Part shown: in pieces, positions 23,510-32,211 of the stretch
How positions within the stretch are numbered: position 1 is the stretch's first letter
How the letters are laid out: each line of letters begins with the position of its first letter
Assembly: GCA_000830175.1 (NCBI GenBank)
Contig: JQIS01000002.1
Location: forward strand, 1 to 36,584
DNA from: Sulfurovum sp. FS08-3
Lineage (GTDB): Bacteria; Campylobacterota; Campylobacteria; Campylobacterales; Sulfurovaceae
DNA length: 36,584 bases
Reading direction: 5' to 3'
Made by a program: the position numbers and the translations under genes
The notes under the pieces: model-generated
The model's database searches: none
What the model was told of the DNA's origin: nothing
The model's input: the letters and a program-made list of their open reading frames with translations, nothing else

Positions 23510-24517
23510 TTAGGGATTGTGTTTGAGTTTGCGTTCTTGAAGCAATAGGGCTTGTTGTACGGTGTGGATGGTGGCTTTGGTGGCTTGAATGAGGGAGTTC
23601 CATTGGACTCTCTTCTCTTTTTGGATAGTCTCTATGAAGTTTGCATCGTTCCATGCGATAAAGATTTTGGGATCGAGTATCTTGTCCAAATAGCGTACTT
23701 CGTAATGGAGGTGTGGTCCTGTTGAGCGACCGCTGTTACCGCTTTGGGCAATCACTTCGCCTTTGGTGACATAATCTCCCACTTTGACATAAATGCTATG
23801 AAGGTGGGCGTAAGCACTCTTGAAGCCGTAGTTGTGTTTGATAACGACAAGATTGCCGTAACCGTTGGCATCATTGTGACCAATCGACTCCACAATGCCG
23901 TTGGCGGTTGCTCGAACCTCTGTGCCAATAGAGGCGGGAATATCAAGTCCTCTATGAAAAATCTTTGTACCGTAGATAGGATGTATCCTCCAACCAAAAC
24001 CGCTACCGAGTGAGTGAGCGTAGATAGGTTTACCGTTGGGGACGAAGTGCATAATAACCTCTTTTTGTGCGATAGAGAGTTGGTTGTAGTCGATGGTTGA
24101 ATCGAGTGCAAATCCCTCATCGCTAATACCCAAAATGTTTTTGGTATTTTCAAGCTCTTCGCCCAAAGAGCCAATTTGTTCTTCGAGTGCCAATGAGGCT
24201 CTCTCTTTGTCTTGAATATTTTTTGCAAGGGCGTTGATGGTATCTAGGAGTGCCTCTTTTTGTTTTTGCAAATTGTTGTATTTTTCTTCGATTTCACTCT
24301 TTTTGGTATCGAGTTTGATGAGAGTCTTTTCGAGGTATTGGGTATAGGCAACCGTAGCGATAACAATGAGTAAAATAGCTAAAATAATGTATCCAAATAT
24401 TCTTTTGGCGATATAGCCCATGGTGATTTGTTTGATACCGTCTTTGCCGTGAATGGTAATGACGTGTTTGTTACGCTCTTTTTGCCGTTTTAAAAAAGCT
24501 TTTCTATCGAAGTTCAT
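23510..24517 (-). CDS. M23-family peptidoglycan peptidase, membrane anchored
   Basis: A 335-residue protein with an N-terminal basic cytoplasmic stretch, one transmembrane helix (39-58), a periplasmic coiled coil (about 62-128) and an M23 domain (about 165-285). Zinc ligands of the LytM type are all present: H188 and D192 (HRGLD), and H269/H271 (GPHLHYEV), with H238/H240 (YAHLH). It should cut peptide cross-links in the wall. The arrangement matches the cell-shape endopeptidases of Helicobacter (Csd1-3 group) and coiled-coil EnvC/NlpD-like activators, but since the zinc site is intact, direct activity is likely. Confidence 0.9.
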   Translation of the reverse strand: MNFDRKAFLKRQKERNKHVITIHGKDGIKQITMGYIAKRIFGYIILAILLIVIATVAYTQYLEKTLIKLDTKKSEIEEKYNNLQKQKEALLDTINALAKNIQDKERASLALEEQIGSLGEELENTKNILGISDEGFALDSTIDYNQLSIAQKEVIMHFVPNGKPIYAHSLGSGFGWRIHPIYGTKIFHRGLDIPASIGTEVRATANGIVESIGHNDANGYGNLVVIKHNYGFKSAYAHLHSIYVKVGDYVTKGEVIAQSGNSGRSTGPHLHYEVRYLDKILDPKIFIAWNDANFIETIQKEKRVQWNSLIQATKATIHTVQQALLLQERKLKHNP

Positions 24518-24606
24518 GGTATGAGATTTTAAAGTTTATGCGTTGTATCAACGGTACTCCTTTGTATCGACACAATAATTATATACTCTCTTGATTAACG
24601 GCACTC

Positions 24607-25323
24607 TTAAGCCCCATAAATAAACCAAAGTGCCAACAGTGAGGCGACAAGATAGAGTATCTTGTTTTTGATTTGGGTATTCCAAAAGATTTTTTCGCTC
24701 AACTGATCTCCTACTTCGATTTTGAAAGGGAGTGTGGGGTGATAGGTATTGGTGAGGAGGTAGCGGTTCTCTTTGTGAATCAATCGTCCATAGACGGTAA
24801 CAAGCGTGTGTTGTTTGAGAGTGTAGGCGGTGTATTCGTAGCGTTCAAAGGATTTGGTGAGTTTGTCTTGTTTGTAGGGGTAGCCCTCTAGCAAGGTGGT
24901 GCTTGGTAATGTATCGCTTTGGATGGTTAGGATTGTGTTGCTATCAACTCTAGGAGAGGTATCAAGCGATACGGCTATCTTGCGATTGTGGGTATCAAGC
25001 AACTCAAAGAGACCCGTGGTTTGGCTATAGAGTGCCGTAGAGACCTCATGCGTTCCTTTTTGAGGTTTTTTGCGTTTGTGTTTGCGATAACCCAAGATGT
25101 AAAAGTGATAAAAGGCTACCTCTTTGCGACTAAGGGGGCATTGATGAAGCTCTGGAGAGATAACTTTGCCCCTAAATTTGACGTAGCACCCTACCAAAGC
25201 TTCGTTGAAATAGGGGGTGTGTTTGAAGCGTTGATAGGTTTTGTAGTTTTTGACAATGGCGAGAAGATTGCCAATAAGGGAGACGACGACAATAATGGTA
25301 ACTATCCACACCAACTCTTCCAT
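24607..25323 (-). CDS. Membrane protein, possibly GIDE/BAM-domain type
   Basis: A 238-residue protein with transmembrane helices at about 5-25 and 219-237 and a soluble beta-rich domain between them. The segment GKVISPELHQCPLSRKEVAFYHFYI resembles the conserved core (xSPLSxxxCxYYxxxV) of the GIDE domain, found in bacterial membrane proteins and in the mitochondrial E3 ligase MULAN; there is no RING finger. Assignment by pattern only. It is third in the leftward radical SAM cassette, and its ATG overlaps the stop of the Asn-rich small protein (TAATG), so its synthesis is tied to that protein. Confidence 0.55.
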   Translation of the reverse strand: MEELVWIVTIIVVVSLIGNLLAIVKNYKTYQRFKHTPYFNEALVGCYVKFRGKVISPELHQCPLSRKEVAFYHFYILGYRKHKRKKPQKGTHEVSTALYSQTTGLFELLDTHNRKIAVSLDTSPRVDSNTILTIQSDTLPSTTLLEGYPYKQDKLTKSFERYEYTAYTLKQHTLVTVYGRLIHKENRYLLTNTYHPTLPFKIEVGDQLSEKIFWNTQIKNKILYLVASLLALWFIYGA

Positions 25324-25661
25324 TAGCCGTTGTTCCCGTTGTTGTTATTATTGTTGTTATTGTTATTATTATTGCTAGAACCGCTAGTGGATTGATTGCG
25401 TTGAGGTTCTTGGTTTTCGCCCAAATAGTAGCTCCCATCAATGCGTGTTATCTCATGACCGTCAAACTCATAGATGTACCAATCGTTCCCACTATACGCC
25501 ATAGATTGCGTTACGGTTGTGCCGTTTAGAAAATAGAGTTGTCCATGATGGAAGATGACTCGGCGGGTGGGCGAAGTCAAAAAGTGAGCCATAGTCTCAA
25601 TGAGTTGAGGGTTTGTTGTGATACTGGCCTCTTTCAAAAAGGCTTTGATTCGACGCTTTAT
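25323..25661 (-). CDS. Small protein with a 12-Asn tail, candidate radical SAM substrate
   Basis: Not recognised. From the upstream ATA codon the product is 112 residues: a basic helix (xKRRIKAFLKEAS), a compact aromatic-rich core (about 35-80; YFLNGTT, NDWYIYEFDGHEITRIDGSYYL) and a disordered tail with STSGSS, twelve Asn and GNNG (97-112). A perfect AAGGAG (25673-25668) stands 6 nt before the ATA at 25661; no ATG exists in this region, and the alternative TTG at 25637 (104 residues) has no ribosome site. The tail uses mixed AAT and AAC codons. Position directly after a SPASM radical SAM gene and coupled to a membrane protein suggests a modified peptide or its carrier. Confidence 0.65.
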   Translation of the reverse strand: MKRRIKAFLKEASITTNPQLIETMAHFLTSPTRRVIFHHGQLYFLNGTTVTQSMAYSGNDWYIYEFDGHEITRIDGSYYLGENQEPQRNQSTSGSSNNNNNNNNNNNNGNNG

Positions 25662-25718
25662 GAGATTCTCCTTGGGTAGGGTTGTTTGTATGATACATAC
25701 TATGATAACGGTTTGGTT

Positions 25719-27524
25719 CTAAATAGCATAAAATTCGATATTGGCAAAAGGCAAATTGATGGCTTGAATATGATAAAAGGCATTTTTTTGCTGTTTGGTG
25801 TAGTGGTATTCGCGCATGGTTTTGGTCGTGACAAAGAGATTGTTGCGTACATCATCGATCAAAAGATGGCTATGGTGTCTCAAAATCGCACCCAAATCAA
25901 ACTCCCACAAGCCATTGATATGGGTTGTACTGCCCAAAAGCGAACCCCGATAGAGCGTGTAATCCATAAGATGCTCTTGTTTGTTTCGCCCCTCATCGCC
26001 ATAGACGATGGTAGTATCACGAAGAAGCATGATATGCAAAGCATTATTGACGATGTTTTGGGTATCGCAATGCACCTCAAAGGCTTTGGGGTCGATGGTT
26101 AGCACCAAAGAGCTATCCTTTTCCCAAAACAAAACGCTCTGTTTGGTTTTGAGTATCGCACTAGCAAGAGGATAGGATTTGCCATTGAGCTTAAGAGTAA
26201 ACAATCTATCGCTGTATATCTCTTGCAATACGCTATCGTTTGCTATGAGCGATGAGAGAGCATTTTTATCTTCGTAGAGTTCGTGAGTAATATTTGCCAA
26301 ACGTTTGGGATGAGGTGTCAAACGAGGAAGTTGTGCGATTTTGTTTTCGTAGCAATAGAGACGCACGTGCGACTCCACTTCATCGGGAGCAAACGGGGGA
26401 TAACGGCTAGGATTGTCTTGATAGATTGCTTTTTGCAATGCACAGGTATAGCTTTTGTGCGTTTGGTTTTCACTGCGTACAAAGGTGCAGCCCAAATTGC
26501 AATAGCCAAAATAGTGGCAAGTGAGACACTCTTGATCAATCCCCAAAGCGTTTTCATTGGAGGCGATTTGTTCATAGCCTTTTTGGATAATTCTCTCGAT
26601 GGTATCTTGATAAATATTGCCGTATCGATAGGCTTTGGAGGATTGTCCTCGTGGGCAGGAATAGACCTCGCCATCAAACTGCACCAAAAAAAACTTATTA
26701 CCGCAATTGGAAGCACTGCAACAATATTCAGGAGTAAACTCTCTAAACCAATGCTCCCTAAAGCCCTCTTCAAGCGGTGTACCTCTAAAGCTCTCTTGCA
26801 AAGCTTTGTACAAAATGACCTGTTGGGTATCGCTTAGCATCTGCGTTCCCTCGATTTTGCCCCCAAACTTCTCCTCATTGCGCAGCGAATCAAATCCAAA
26901 CATGATATTAAAACGACTCATATCAAGCCCTATATCGTAATGTAAGTGGTTAATATCGGCAACAAAGGCATCGATATGCTCCAAATGTTCACGCGTCACT
27001 ACGCACGATATTTTTTTGTGGTGAGGATAGGTGGCTAGGAGTTTGAGATTGTTGAGAATTTTTTCAAGCGTAGAGCCTCCCTCTCTATTAACTCGATACT
27101 TTTCATGCAAAAAAAGAGGCAAATCGATACTAGCACTCACCGATACACCGTATTGTTCGCAAAGGGCGTAGTGCTTATCGAAAGTATAGAGATTGGTTTT
27201 GATGTGAATAGGATTGTGTTGATAGCCAAACGATTCGATAATGGGATGATGGTTGCGATAATAGTTTTTGGCAATCTTAAAAAGTGCTTCGAGCGTAGAG
27301 GAGGGTAGGGCGGTCACCTCTCCACCGTGAAACGAGAGATTGTAAGGAATGTAGCCCTTTTGGGTAAACTCTCCAATGGCATACTCAAGCGTCTCTATCG
27401 CTTTTTGGGTATCGATTTTGACCTGCGTCTCGTCGCCCAAATAGCAATATTGACACCCCATATTGCAAAAAAGTGTCGGAACATAGAGCAGATGAATCGC
27501 TTTTTTGTAGGGTTGTGCCTCCAT
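25719..27524 (-). CDS. SPASM-domain radical SAM enzyme, peptide-maturase type
   Basis: A 601-residue radical SAM protein. C20-x3-C24-x2-C27 (CNMGCQYC) binds the SAM cluster, and HGGEV (66-70) is the GGE motif. A SPASM region for two extra clusters has C268, C269, C274, C290, C333, C336, C342, C346 and C361. This resembles sulfatase-maturing and RiPP-maturing enzymes (anSME, GrrM-like). The C-terminal 240 residues after the SPASM domain are unusual in length and unrecognised, perhaps a substrate-recognition part. GGAG lies 5 nt before the ATG. No sulfatase is in view; the downstream small Asn-rich protein is the best substrate candidate. Confidence 0.85.
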   Translation of the reverse strand: MEAQPYKKAIHLLYVPTLFCNMGCQYCYLGDETQVKIDTQKAIETLEYAIGEFTQKGYIPYNLSFHGGEVTALPSSTLEALFKIAKNYYRNHHPIIESFGYQHNPIHIKTNLYTFDKHYALCEQYGVSVSASIDLPLFLHEKYRVNREGGSTLEKILNNLKLLATYPHHKKISCVVTREHLEHIDAFVADINHLHYDIGLDMSRFNIMFGFDSLRNEEKFGGKIEGTQMLSDTQQVILYKALQESFRGTPLEEGFREHWFREFTPEYCCSASNCGNKFFLVQFDGEVYSCPRGQSSKAYRYGNIYQDTIERIIQKGYEQIASNENALGIDQECLTCHYFGYCNLGCTFVRSENQTHKSYTCALQKAIYQDNPSRYPPFAPDEVESHVRLYCYENKIAQLPRLTPHPKRLANITHELYEDKNALSSLIANDSVLQEIYSDRLFTLKLNGKSYPLASAILKTKQSVLFWEKDSSLVLTIDPKAFEVHCDTQNIVNNALHIMLLRDTTIVYGDEGRNKQEHLMDYTLYRGSLLGSTTHINGLWEFDLGAILRHHSHLLIDDVRNNLFVTTKTMREYHYTKQQKNAFYHIQAINLPFANIEFYAI

Positions 27525-27643
27525 TGTATCTCCTTTGGTTATCTAAAGATTGATGCTATTGTATCTTATTTAGGTGTCAAAAAGGAGAAAAAGAGTGGAC
27601 GGTTTTCTCTCAATATCCTATAAAGAAATAATAAAAATTTTGG

Positions 27644-27649
27644 TATAAT
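27644..27649 (+). promoter_or_regulatory. Extended -10 promoter of the Sel1-repeat gene
   Basis: TGGTATAAT lies 32 nt before the ATG at 27681, in the divergent spacer with the radical SAM gene. AAGGAG follows at 27670-27675. Confidence 0.65.
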
Positions 27650-27680
27650 ATTCCTCGCCCAGCGTTACCAAGGAGTGCAA

Positions 27681-29072
27681 ATGGAAGAGATTATTAAACG
27701 ACTACAAATATTAAAACTATCAATTGCCTTAAAAGATTTTGATTCAATTGAGTTGCAAATCAAGAGACTAGAAAAGCTCAATGTCAATCAGCAAGTACAC
27801 AATATCATTGCTCTTATCAAAAACAGACAACACTATCACGCTATGCTATCTATCAATGCTTACCCCAATGATCTCTACAGCAACGAGTACTACAGTAAAG
27901 TAAGAGCCGAAGAAGAAGCGGTGATTGATGAGTTTGAACTCTTCGAGAGCGGTGGAGGTAAGATGCATGAACCCGTCACCAGTGCCAAAGTGCCTCTTAT
28001 TGAGAAGATTGAAGATGAGACGCAAATCCTTAAAGAGTTGCAAGAAGAGGAGGAGAAGATAGCACCCACTCAACCTCAAGAGTCCGATGATGAACCCCAA
28101 GAGCAAGGGGTGATTAAAAACAGTTGGTTTGTTGATGAGGTCGCCACCAAAGAAGAAGAGACCAATCAAAGCCCCCAAACTCATGAAAAGGTACAAGAGT
28201 CGCAAGAGGAGACTCAAGAGGAGGAGATTGCAAACACTCAAACCAAAGAGCCAACCAACACCTACGATAGTTGGCAAGAAGAGAGTAAGATTGCATCCCA
28301 AATCGATACATCCAATCCTCTCTCCTACACCAAAGATTACACCTTTGATGAGCCTCTTAAGCCATTGGAATCCAATACTTATGACCACAATTTGATTATG
28401 GAAGATGATTTGGACGATATTGCCAAAGATTACTATCGTCAAAAATTTGAAGAGGATATTGATCATGTCAAATACGGCAAAGTTCAAGAGAGTAGCCCCA
28501 GTGAAGTACCCACACCAGAAGAGCCTAGTGGAATGGACGATGAGGGCTTCTATCAACCCATTCAGTTTTTAGACCAAAAATTTGACGCTACACTTAAACG
28601 TTATCCTCAAAAAGAGCCTATCGAATCCAACATTGACTCCATTAAACACATTGTAACACTCTTTGAGCAACCCTATGGCGAAAATGAGATTGATATTGCA
28701 CTCAAACAATTTGATGAGTTTAAACGCAACGAAGAGTATGAAGAGGCTGCAAAGATTTTGCTTCTTCTTGCCAATACGCAATCGCAAACGGCACACTTTA
28801 GATTGGCAAGGGAGCTGTTTAAAGGGGATGTGTTGGTACAAAACTATCCAGAGGCCTTTATTGCGATGAATGATTTGGCTCTTGAGGGTTATGTCGAGGC
28901 TATTTGCGATTTGGGACAATTTTATGAGTACGGGATAGGTATCAAAAAAGATCGCAAAAAAGCCCTTTCGCTCTACGAAGAGGCACACCAATTGGGACTT
29001 GAACGAGCCAAAGAGCTGTACGACAAACTTCAAAACGCAAAAAAGAACTTTTTTTCCTATCTATTTGACTAG
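27681..29072 (+). CDS. Sel1-repeat protein with a long acidic disordered region
   Basis: A 463-residue protein in three parts. The N-terminal helical part (1-60, heptad-like EEIIKRLQILKLS...) may dimerise. The long middle (about 80-320) is rich in Glu, Gln, Pro and Ser, very acidic and probably disordered. The C-terminal helical repeats (about 340-455) include a clear Sel1 repeat (AICDLGQFYEYGIGIKKDRKKALSLYEEA). There is no signal peptide, so it is cytoplasmic. The ATG at 27681 is placed by AAGGAG 5 nt upstream. Sel1 proteins are scaffolds; the partner is unknown. The neighbouring PpiD-ftsA-ftsZ genes are separated by a long hairpin, so cotranscription is doubtful. Confidence 0.75.
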   Translation: MEEIIKRLQILKLSIALKDFDSIELQIKRLEKLNVNQQVHNIIALIKNRQHYHAMLSINAYPNDLYSNEYYSKVRAEEEAVIDEFELFESGGGKMHEPVTSAKVPLIEKIEDETQILKELQEEEEKIAPTQPQESDDEPQEQGVIKNSWFVDEVATKEEETNQSPQTHEKVQESQEETQEEEIANTQTKEPTNTYDSWQEESKIASQIDTSNPLSYTKDYTFDEPLKPLESNTYDHNLIMEDDLDDIAKDYYRQKFEEDIDHVKYGKVQESSPSEVPTPEEPSGMDDEGFYQPIQFLDQKFDATLKRYPQKEPIESNIDSIKHIVTLFEQPYGENEIDIALKQFDEFKRNEEYEEAAKILLLLANTQSQTAHFRLARELFKGDVLVQNYPEAFIAMNDLALEGYVEAICDLGQFYEYGIGIKKDRKKALSLYEEAHQLGLERAKELYDKLQNAKKNFFSYLFD

Positions 29073-29099
29073 CAAAACCCGCAAATAGAGGGATAGAGC

Positions 29100-29141
29100 T
29101 TTTGGTATCAATAAATATAAAAATATTTTTTGATACCAAAA
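29100..29141 (+). terminator. Long nearly perfect hairpin between the Sel1 gene and the ppiD-like gene
   Basis: TTTTGGTATCAA (29100-29111) pairs with TTGATACCAAAA (29130-29141). Inside it AAATAT and ATATTT pair around an AAAA loop with one T-T mismatch, giving about 18 bp. It starts 28 nt after the stop codon. There is no T-run after the stem on either strand beyond the stem's own ends, so it may be a terminator, an mRNA-stabilising structure or an RNase III site. Confidence 0.5.
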
Positions 29142-29303
29142 AATATTAACAAAGCGGATCGATTTTTACCCTTGCGGGATGGTATCTATCGTCAAGATTT
29201 GCATATTTTATTAACTATTTTTATATCTTACATCAAGTTTCAATGTAGATTAATCACAACTTTACTAGAATATCGGAATAAATTTAAATACAAGGTACTA
29301 TCA

Positions 29304-30779
29304 ATGATTGGTTGGATGCAAAAACACAACAAATACCTCATTGTCACAATTTGGATAGCCACAATAGCATTTATCGGTGCAGGTTTTGTGGGATGGGGAA
29401 GCTACAGCTACGGCTCAAAGTCAGGAGCTATTGCACAAGTAGGCGATGTGGAGATAACAAAAGCCAAATGGAGTTTGACCTATAGCAATCTTTATGAGCA
29501 ATACAACGATATGTTTCAAGGCAAATTTGATGATGAACAAGCCAAAAAGATGAATTTGCAAGGTCAAGCCTTCAACTCCGTTGCTACACAGGCGAAGTTG
29601 CTCAATCTTGCTAATGAATTTGGTATTTTGGTGAGCGACGAAGAACTCAAAACAAAGATTTATGCAATCAAAGGGTTTCAAAAAGATGGCGTATTTAGCA
29701 ATGAGATCTACACCCAATACCTCAAAAGCATTCGTCTTAAAGCCAATCTTTTTGAAGAGATTGTACGAGATGATGTGAAAATCAATAAGCTTTTTGATCT
29801 GCTTAATGTACAAAGCCTCGATTTTGAACAGAGTATTTTAGCCGCTTCGATTAATCTAGCCGATAAAATTGCCTATCGTGTGGTTACTTCTAATGATATT
29901 AATATTAGTGTAGATGAAAAGGAGCTTAAAAAGTATTGGGAGGCAAATCAAAACGACTACTTTACGCCCAAACGTTACAGTTTTGATGCGGTATGGACTC
30001 CTACGAAAGATACAGAGTTTACGCAAATCGAACTTGACGAGTACTACAAAAACAACAACTTTAATTACATTGATGCAAATGGTACACAACTAGGATTAGA
30101 AGAGGCAAAAGAGAGCGTTGTGCGAGACCTTAAGCTTGATAAAACCAAAAAAGAGGCACAACGAGCCTATATTGATTTTAAGAAAAACAAAGTACAAAAG
30201 AGTGAAACTTTTACATTGGATATAGGGAGTCCAAGGTTTAGCCAAGCGTTGTGGGATGAGATTGCAACAAAAGCAGTAGGGGATATTCTTAAGCCCAAAA
30301 TAGTAGAAGATCAATACGTCACCTTAAAACTTGTTGCAATCGAGGAGCCTCAAGTGATGAAATATGAAGAGGCACGTCCAAAAGTTGTGAAGAAATATGA
30401 AAATTTACAAATTTTTTCTCAAATGGAGCAGATTGCCAAGAATACATTAAATAATATTAAGGATAATAATGTTACTATTATTTCAGATTATCTTACGTTG
30501 AGTAGCCCAATTGAGCTAGAAAATTTAAGCATGGATGAGAGTAACCAATTCCTAAGTGAACTGTTTAAATCAACAGAGGCAAAGGGAATGATCACGGTAG
30601 GCAACAAAATCATAGTATATAATATCATTGATCAAAAGATATCAGACAATAATGAGACAAATAGGGGTCAAATAATATTAGATACTATGAATAAGATGAA
30701 AGAGAGCGATTTTCAAAAAAACCTCCTCAAAGAGTTGGATAATAAGTACAAAATCAAAACATTTGTAAAAGGATTATAA
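29304..30779 (+). CDS. PpiD/SurA-type periplasmic folding factor
   Basis: A 491-residue protein with one N-terminal transmembrane helix (11-31) and the SurA_N-type segment GAIAQVGDVEITKAKWSLTYSNLYEQY, as in PpiD. A parvulin-like region lies near 330-370 but is poorly conserved, so isomerase activity is doubtful; PpiD of E. coli is also inactive. It is probably an inner-membrane chaperone for exported proteins. I chose the ATG at 29304 (MIGWMQKHNK) because AAGGT lies 7 nt upstream and the open frame before it has no protein-like sequence. It directly precedes ftsA (1 nt), as in Helicobacter. Confidence 0.85.
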   Translation: MIGWMQKHNKYLIVTIWIATIAFIGAGFVGWGSYSYGSKSGAIAQVGDVEITKAKWSLTYSNLYEQYNDMFQGKFDDEQAKKMNLQGQAFNSVATQAKLLNLANEFGILVSDEELKTKIYAIKGFQKDGVFSNEIYTQYLKSIRLKANLFEEIVRDDVKINKLFDLLNVQSLDFEQSILAASINLADKIAYRVVTSNDINISVDEKELKKYWEANQNDYFTPKRYSFDAVWTPTKDTEFTQIELDEYYKNNNFNYIDANGTQLGLEEAKESVVRDLKLDKTKKEAQRAYIDFKKNKVQKSETFTLDIGSPRFSQALWDEIATKAVGDILKPKIVEDQYVTLKLVAIEEPQVMKYEEARPKVVKKYENLQIFSQMEQIAKNTLNNIKDNNVTIISDYLTLSSPIELENLSMDESNQFLSELFKSTEAKGMITVGNKIIVYNIIDQKISDNNETNRGQIILDTMNKMKESDFQKNLLKELDNKYKIKTFVKGL

Positions 30780-30780
30780 A

Positions 30781-32187
30781 GTGACAGAGACAATTTTAGC
30801 TATCGATATAGGTTCTACAAAAGTTTGTGCCATTATAGCTGAGATTGAAAACGATCGAATTCAAATCATCGGTCATGGTATCGCCAAATCTCAAGGTGTC
30901 AAAAAGGGTAATATTACCAATATTGAACTCGCCTCAAAAGCCATTAAAAAAGCTTTGGGTGATGCCAAAAGAATTGCAGGTAGCAACATATCTACCGCAA
31001 CTATCTCAATATCAAGTACCTATGCCAAAAGCATTAAATCCAATGGAATTGTTAATATCCCTAGTAAAGATGTGGGATTAAAAGAGATTAATCGTGTTAT
31101 GCAAACCGCTCTTTACAATGCCAATATCCCTACTGAATACAGTTTGCTCCATGTGCTTCCTTATAATTTTAAAGTCGATGAGCAAAGCCTTATTGACGAC
31201 CCCTTTGGAATGAATGCCAATCGATTGGAGGTTGATGCCAATATAATAGTAGCTCAAAAATCAAGCCTAAGTAATCTCCAAAAAGCCATCAAAGCCGCAG
31301 GTGTAGAGGTTGAAAATATTGTAGTAAACGGTTACGCTTCACTTATCTCTACGGTTACCGAAGATGAAAAAGAGCTTAATGTTGCCGTGATTGATATGGG
31401 CGGACAGACTTCCAATCTCGTACTTCATGTAGGTAATGCCATTCGCTACAGTGACTTTTTGGCTGTGGGTTCCAATCATATCACCAACGACCTATCCATG
31501 GCACTACACACTCCGCTCCAAGTAGCCGAAAATGTCAAACTTCGTCATGCTAATTTAATTGAATCGTATAATGATACCATTGAATTGCCCATTATTGGCG
31601 ACGAACGCAACACCAACAGTGTCTCACTTGATACGGTTCATAATGTTATTGTATCGCGTGTAGAGGAGACGCTTTTGTTGCTCAAAAAATCAATTGATGA
31701 GAGCAAACTCAAAGAGCAATTGGGGGGCGGAATTGTCTTGACGGGAGGAATGACCAAAATTAAAGGAATACGAGAGTATGCGCAAATGATTTTTGGTGGA
31801 ATGCCTGTGCGGGTTGCTTTTCCTTCCAAAGTGAGCGGTCTCTTTAATGAACTCAAAGACCCCTCTTTTGCAACCGTCGTGGGACTCTTGCTCTATCGAG
31901 CGGGACACCATACAGAGTATGAGATTAATATCAATCAAAATCTTCTCCACTCCAAAGGTGTTCTTGAAAGCTTTGCAGAAGATCACTCTTTGCAACTTTC
32001 CGATATTCGTCTCAATGATGTCGTAGAAGATACCAAAAATGAGATACGACAACGTAAGGAGCAACAATACGTTGCCAAAAAAGAGAAGAGTGAGATTGGC
32101 TTTTCGCTGGATGAACTTTCGTCCAATCCAATAGAAGAGAATAATCCATTTAAAAAATTTACAAATTGGGCGAAACAGCTCTTTTAA
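30781..32187 (+). CDS. ftsA: Cell division protein FtsA
   Basis: A 468-residue actin-like protein that ties FtsZ filaments to the inner membrane. Phosphate 1 motif is AIDIGSTKVCAII (7-19), the 1C domain follows (about 85-165), and phosphate 2 is VIDMGGQTSNL near 208. VLTGGMTKIKGI (adenosine motif) lies near 320. The C-terminal amphipathic membrane helix is NPFKKFTNWAKQLF at the very end. The start codon is GTG. Length exceeds E. coli FtsA (420) because of a charged linker before the helix. It is followed by ftsZ at 24 nt with AAGGAGG. Confidence 0.96.
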   Translation: MTETILAIDIGSTKVCAIIAEIENDRIQIIGHGIAKSQGVKKGNITNIELASKAIKKALGDAKRIAGSNISTATISISSTYAKSIKSNGIVNIPSKDVGLKEINRVMQTALYNANIPTEYSLLHVLPYNFKVDEQSLIDDPFGMNANRLEVDANIIVAQKSSLSNLQKAIKAAGVEVENIVVNGYASLISTVTEDEKELNVAVIDMGGQTSNLVLHVGNAIRYSDFLAVGSNHITNDLSMALHTPLQVAENVKLRHANLIESYNDTIELPIIGDERNTNSVSLDTVHNVIVSRVEETLLLLKKSIDESKLKEQLGGGIVLTGGMTKIKGIREYAQMIFGGMPVRVAFPSKVSGLFNELKDPSFATVVGLLLYRAGHHTEYEININQNLLHSKGVLESFAEDHSLQLSDIRLNDVVEDTKNEIRQRKEQQYVAKKEKSEIGFSLDELSSNPIEENNPFKKFTNWAKQLF

Positions 32188-32211
32188 TCTATTAAAAAGG
32201 AGGTTATAGTT

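Noticed and set aside
29100-29141. Small transposable element (MITE) based on the terminal inverted repeat
   Set aside because: Only 42 nt long, no target duplication and no second copy noticed in the window; a transcript hairpin is simpler.
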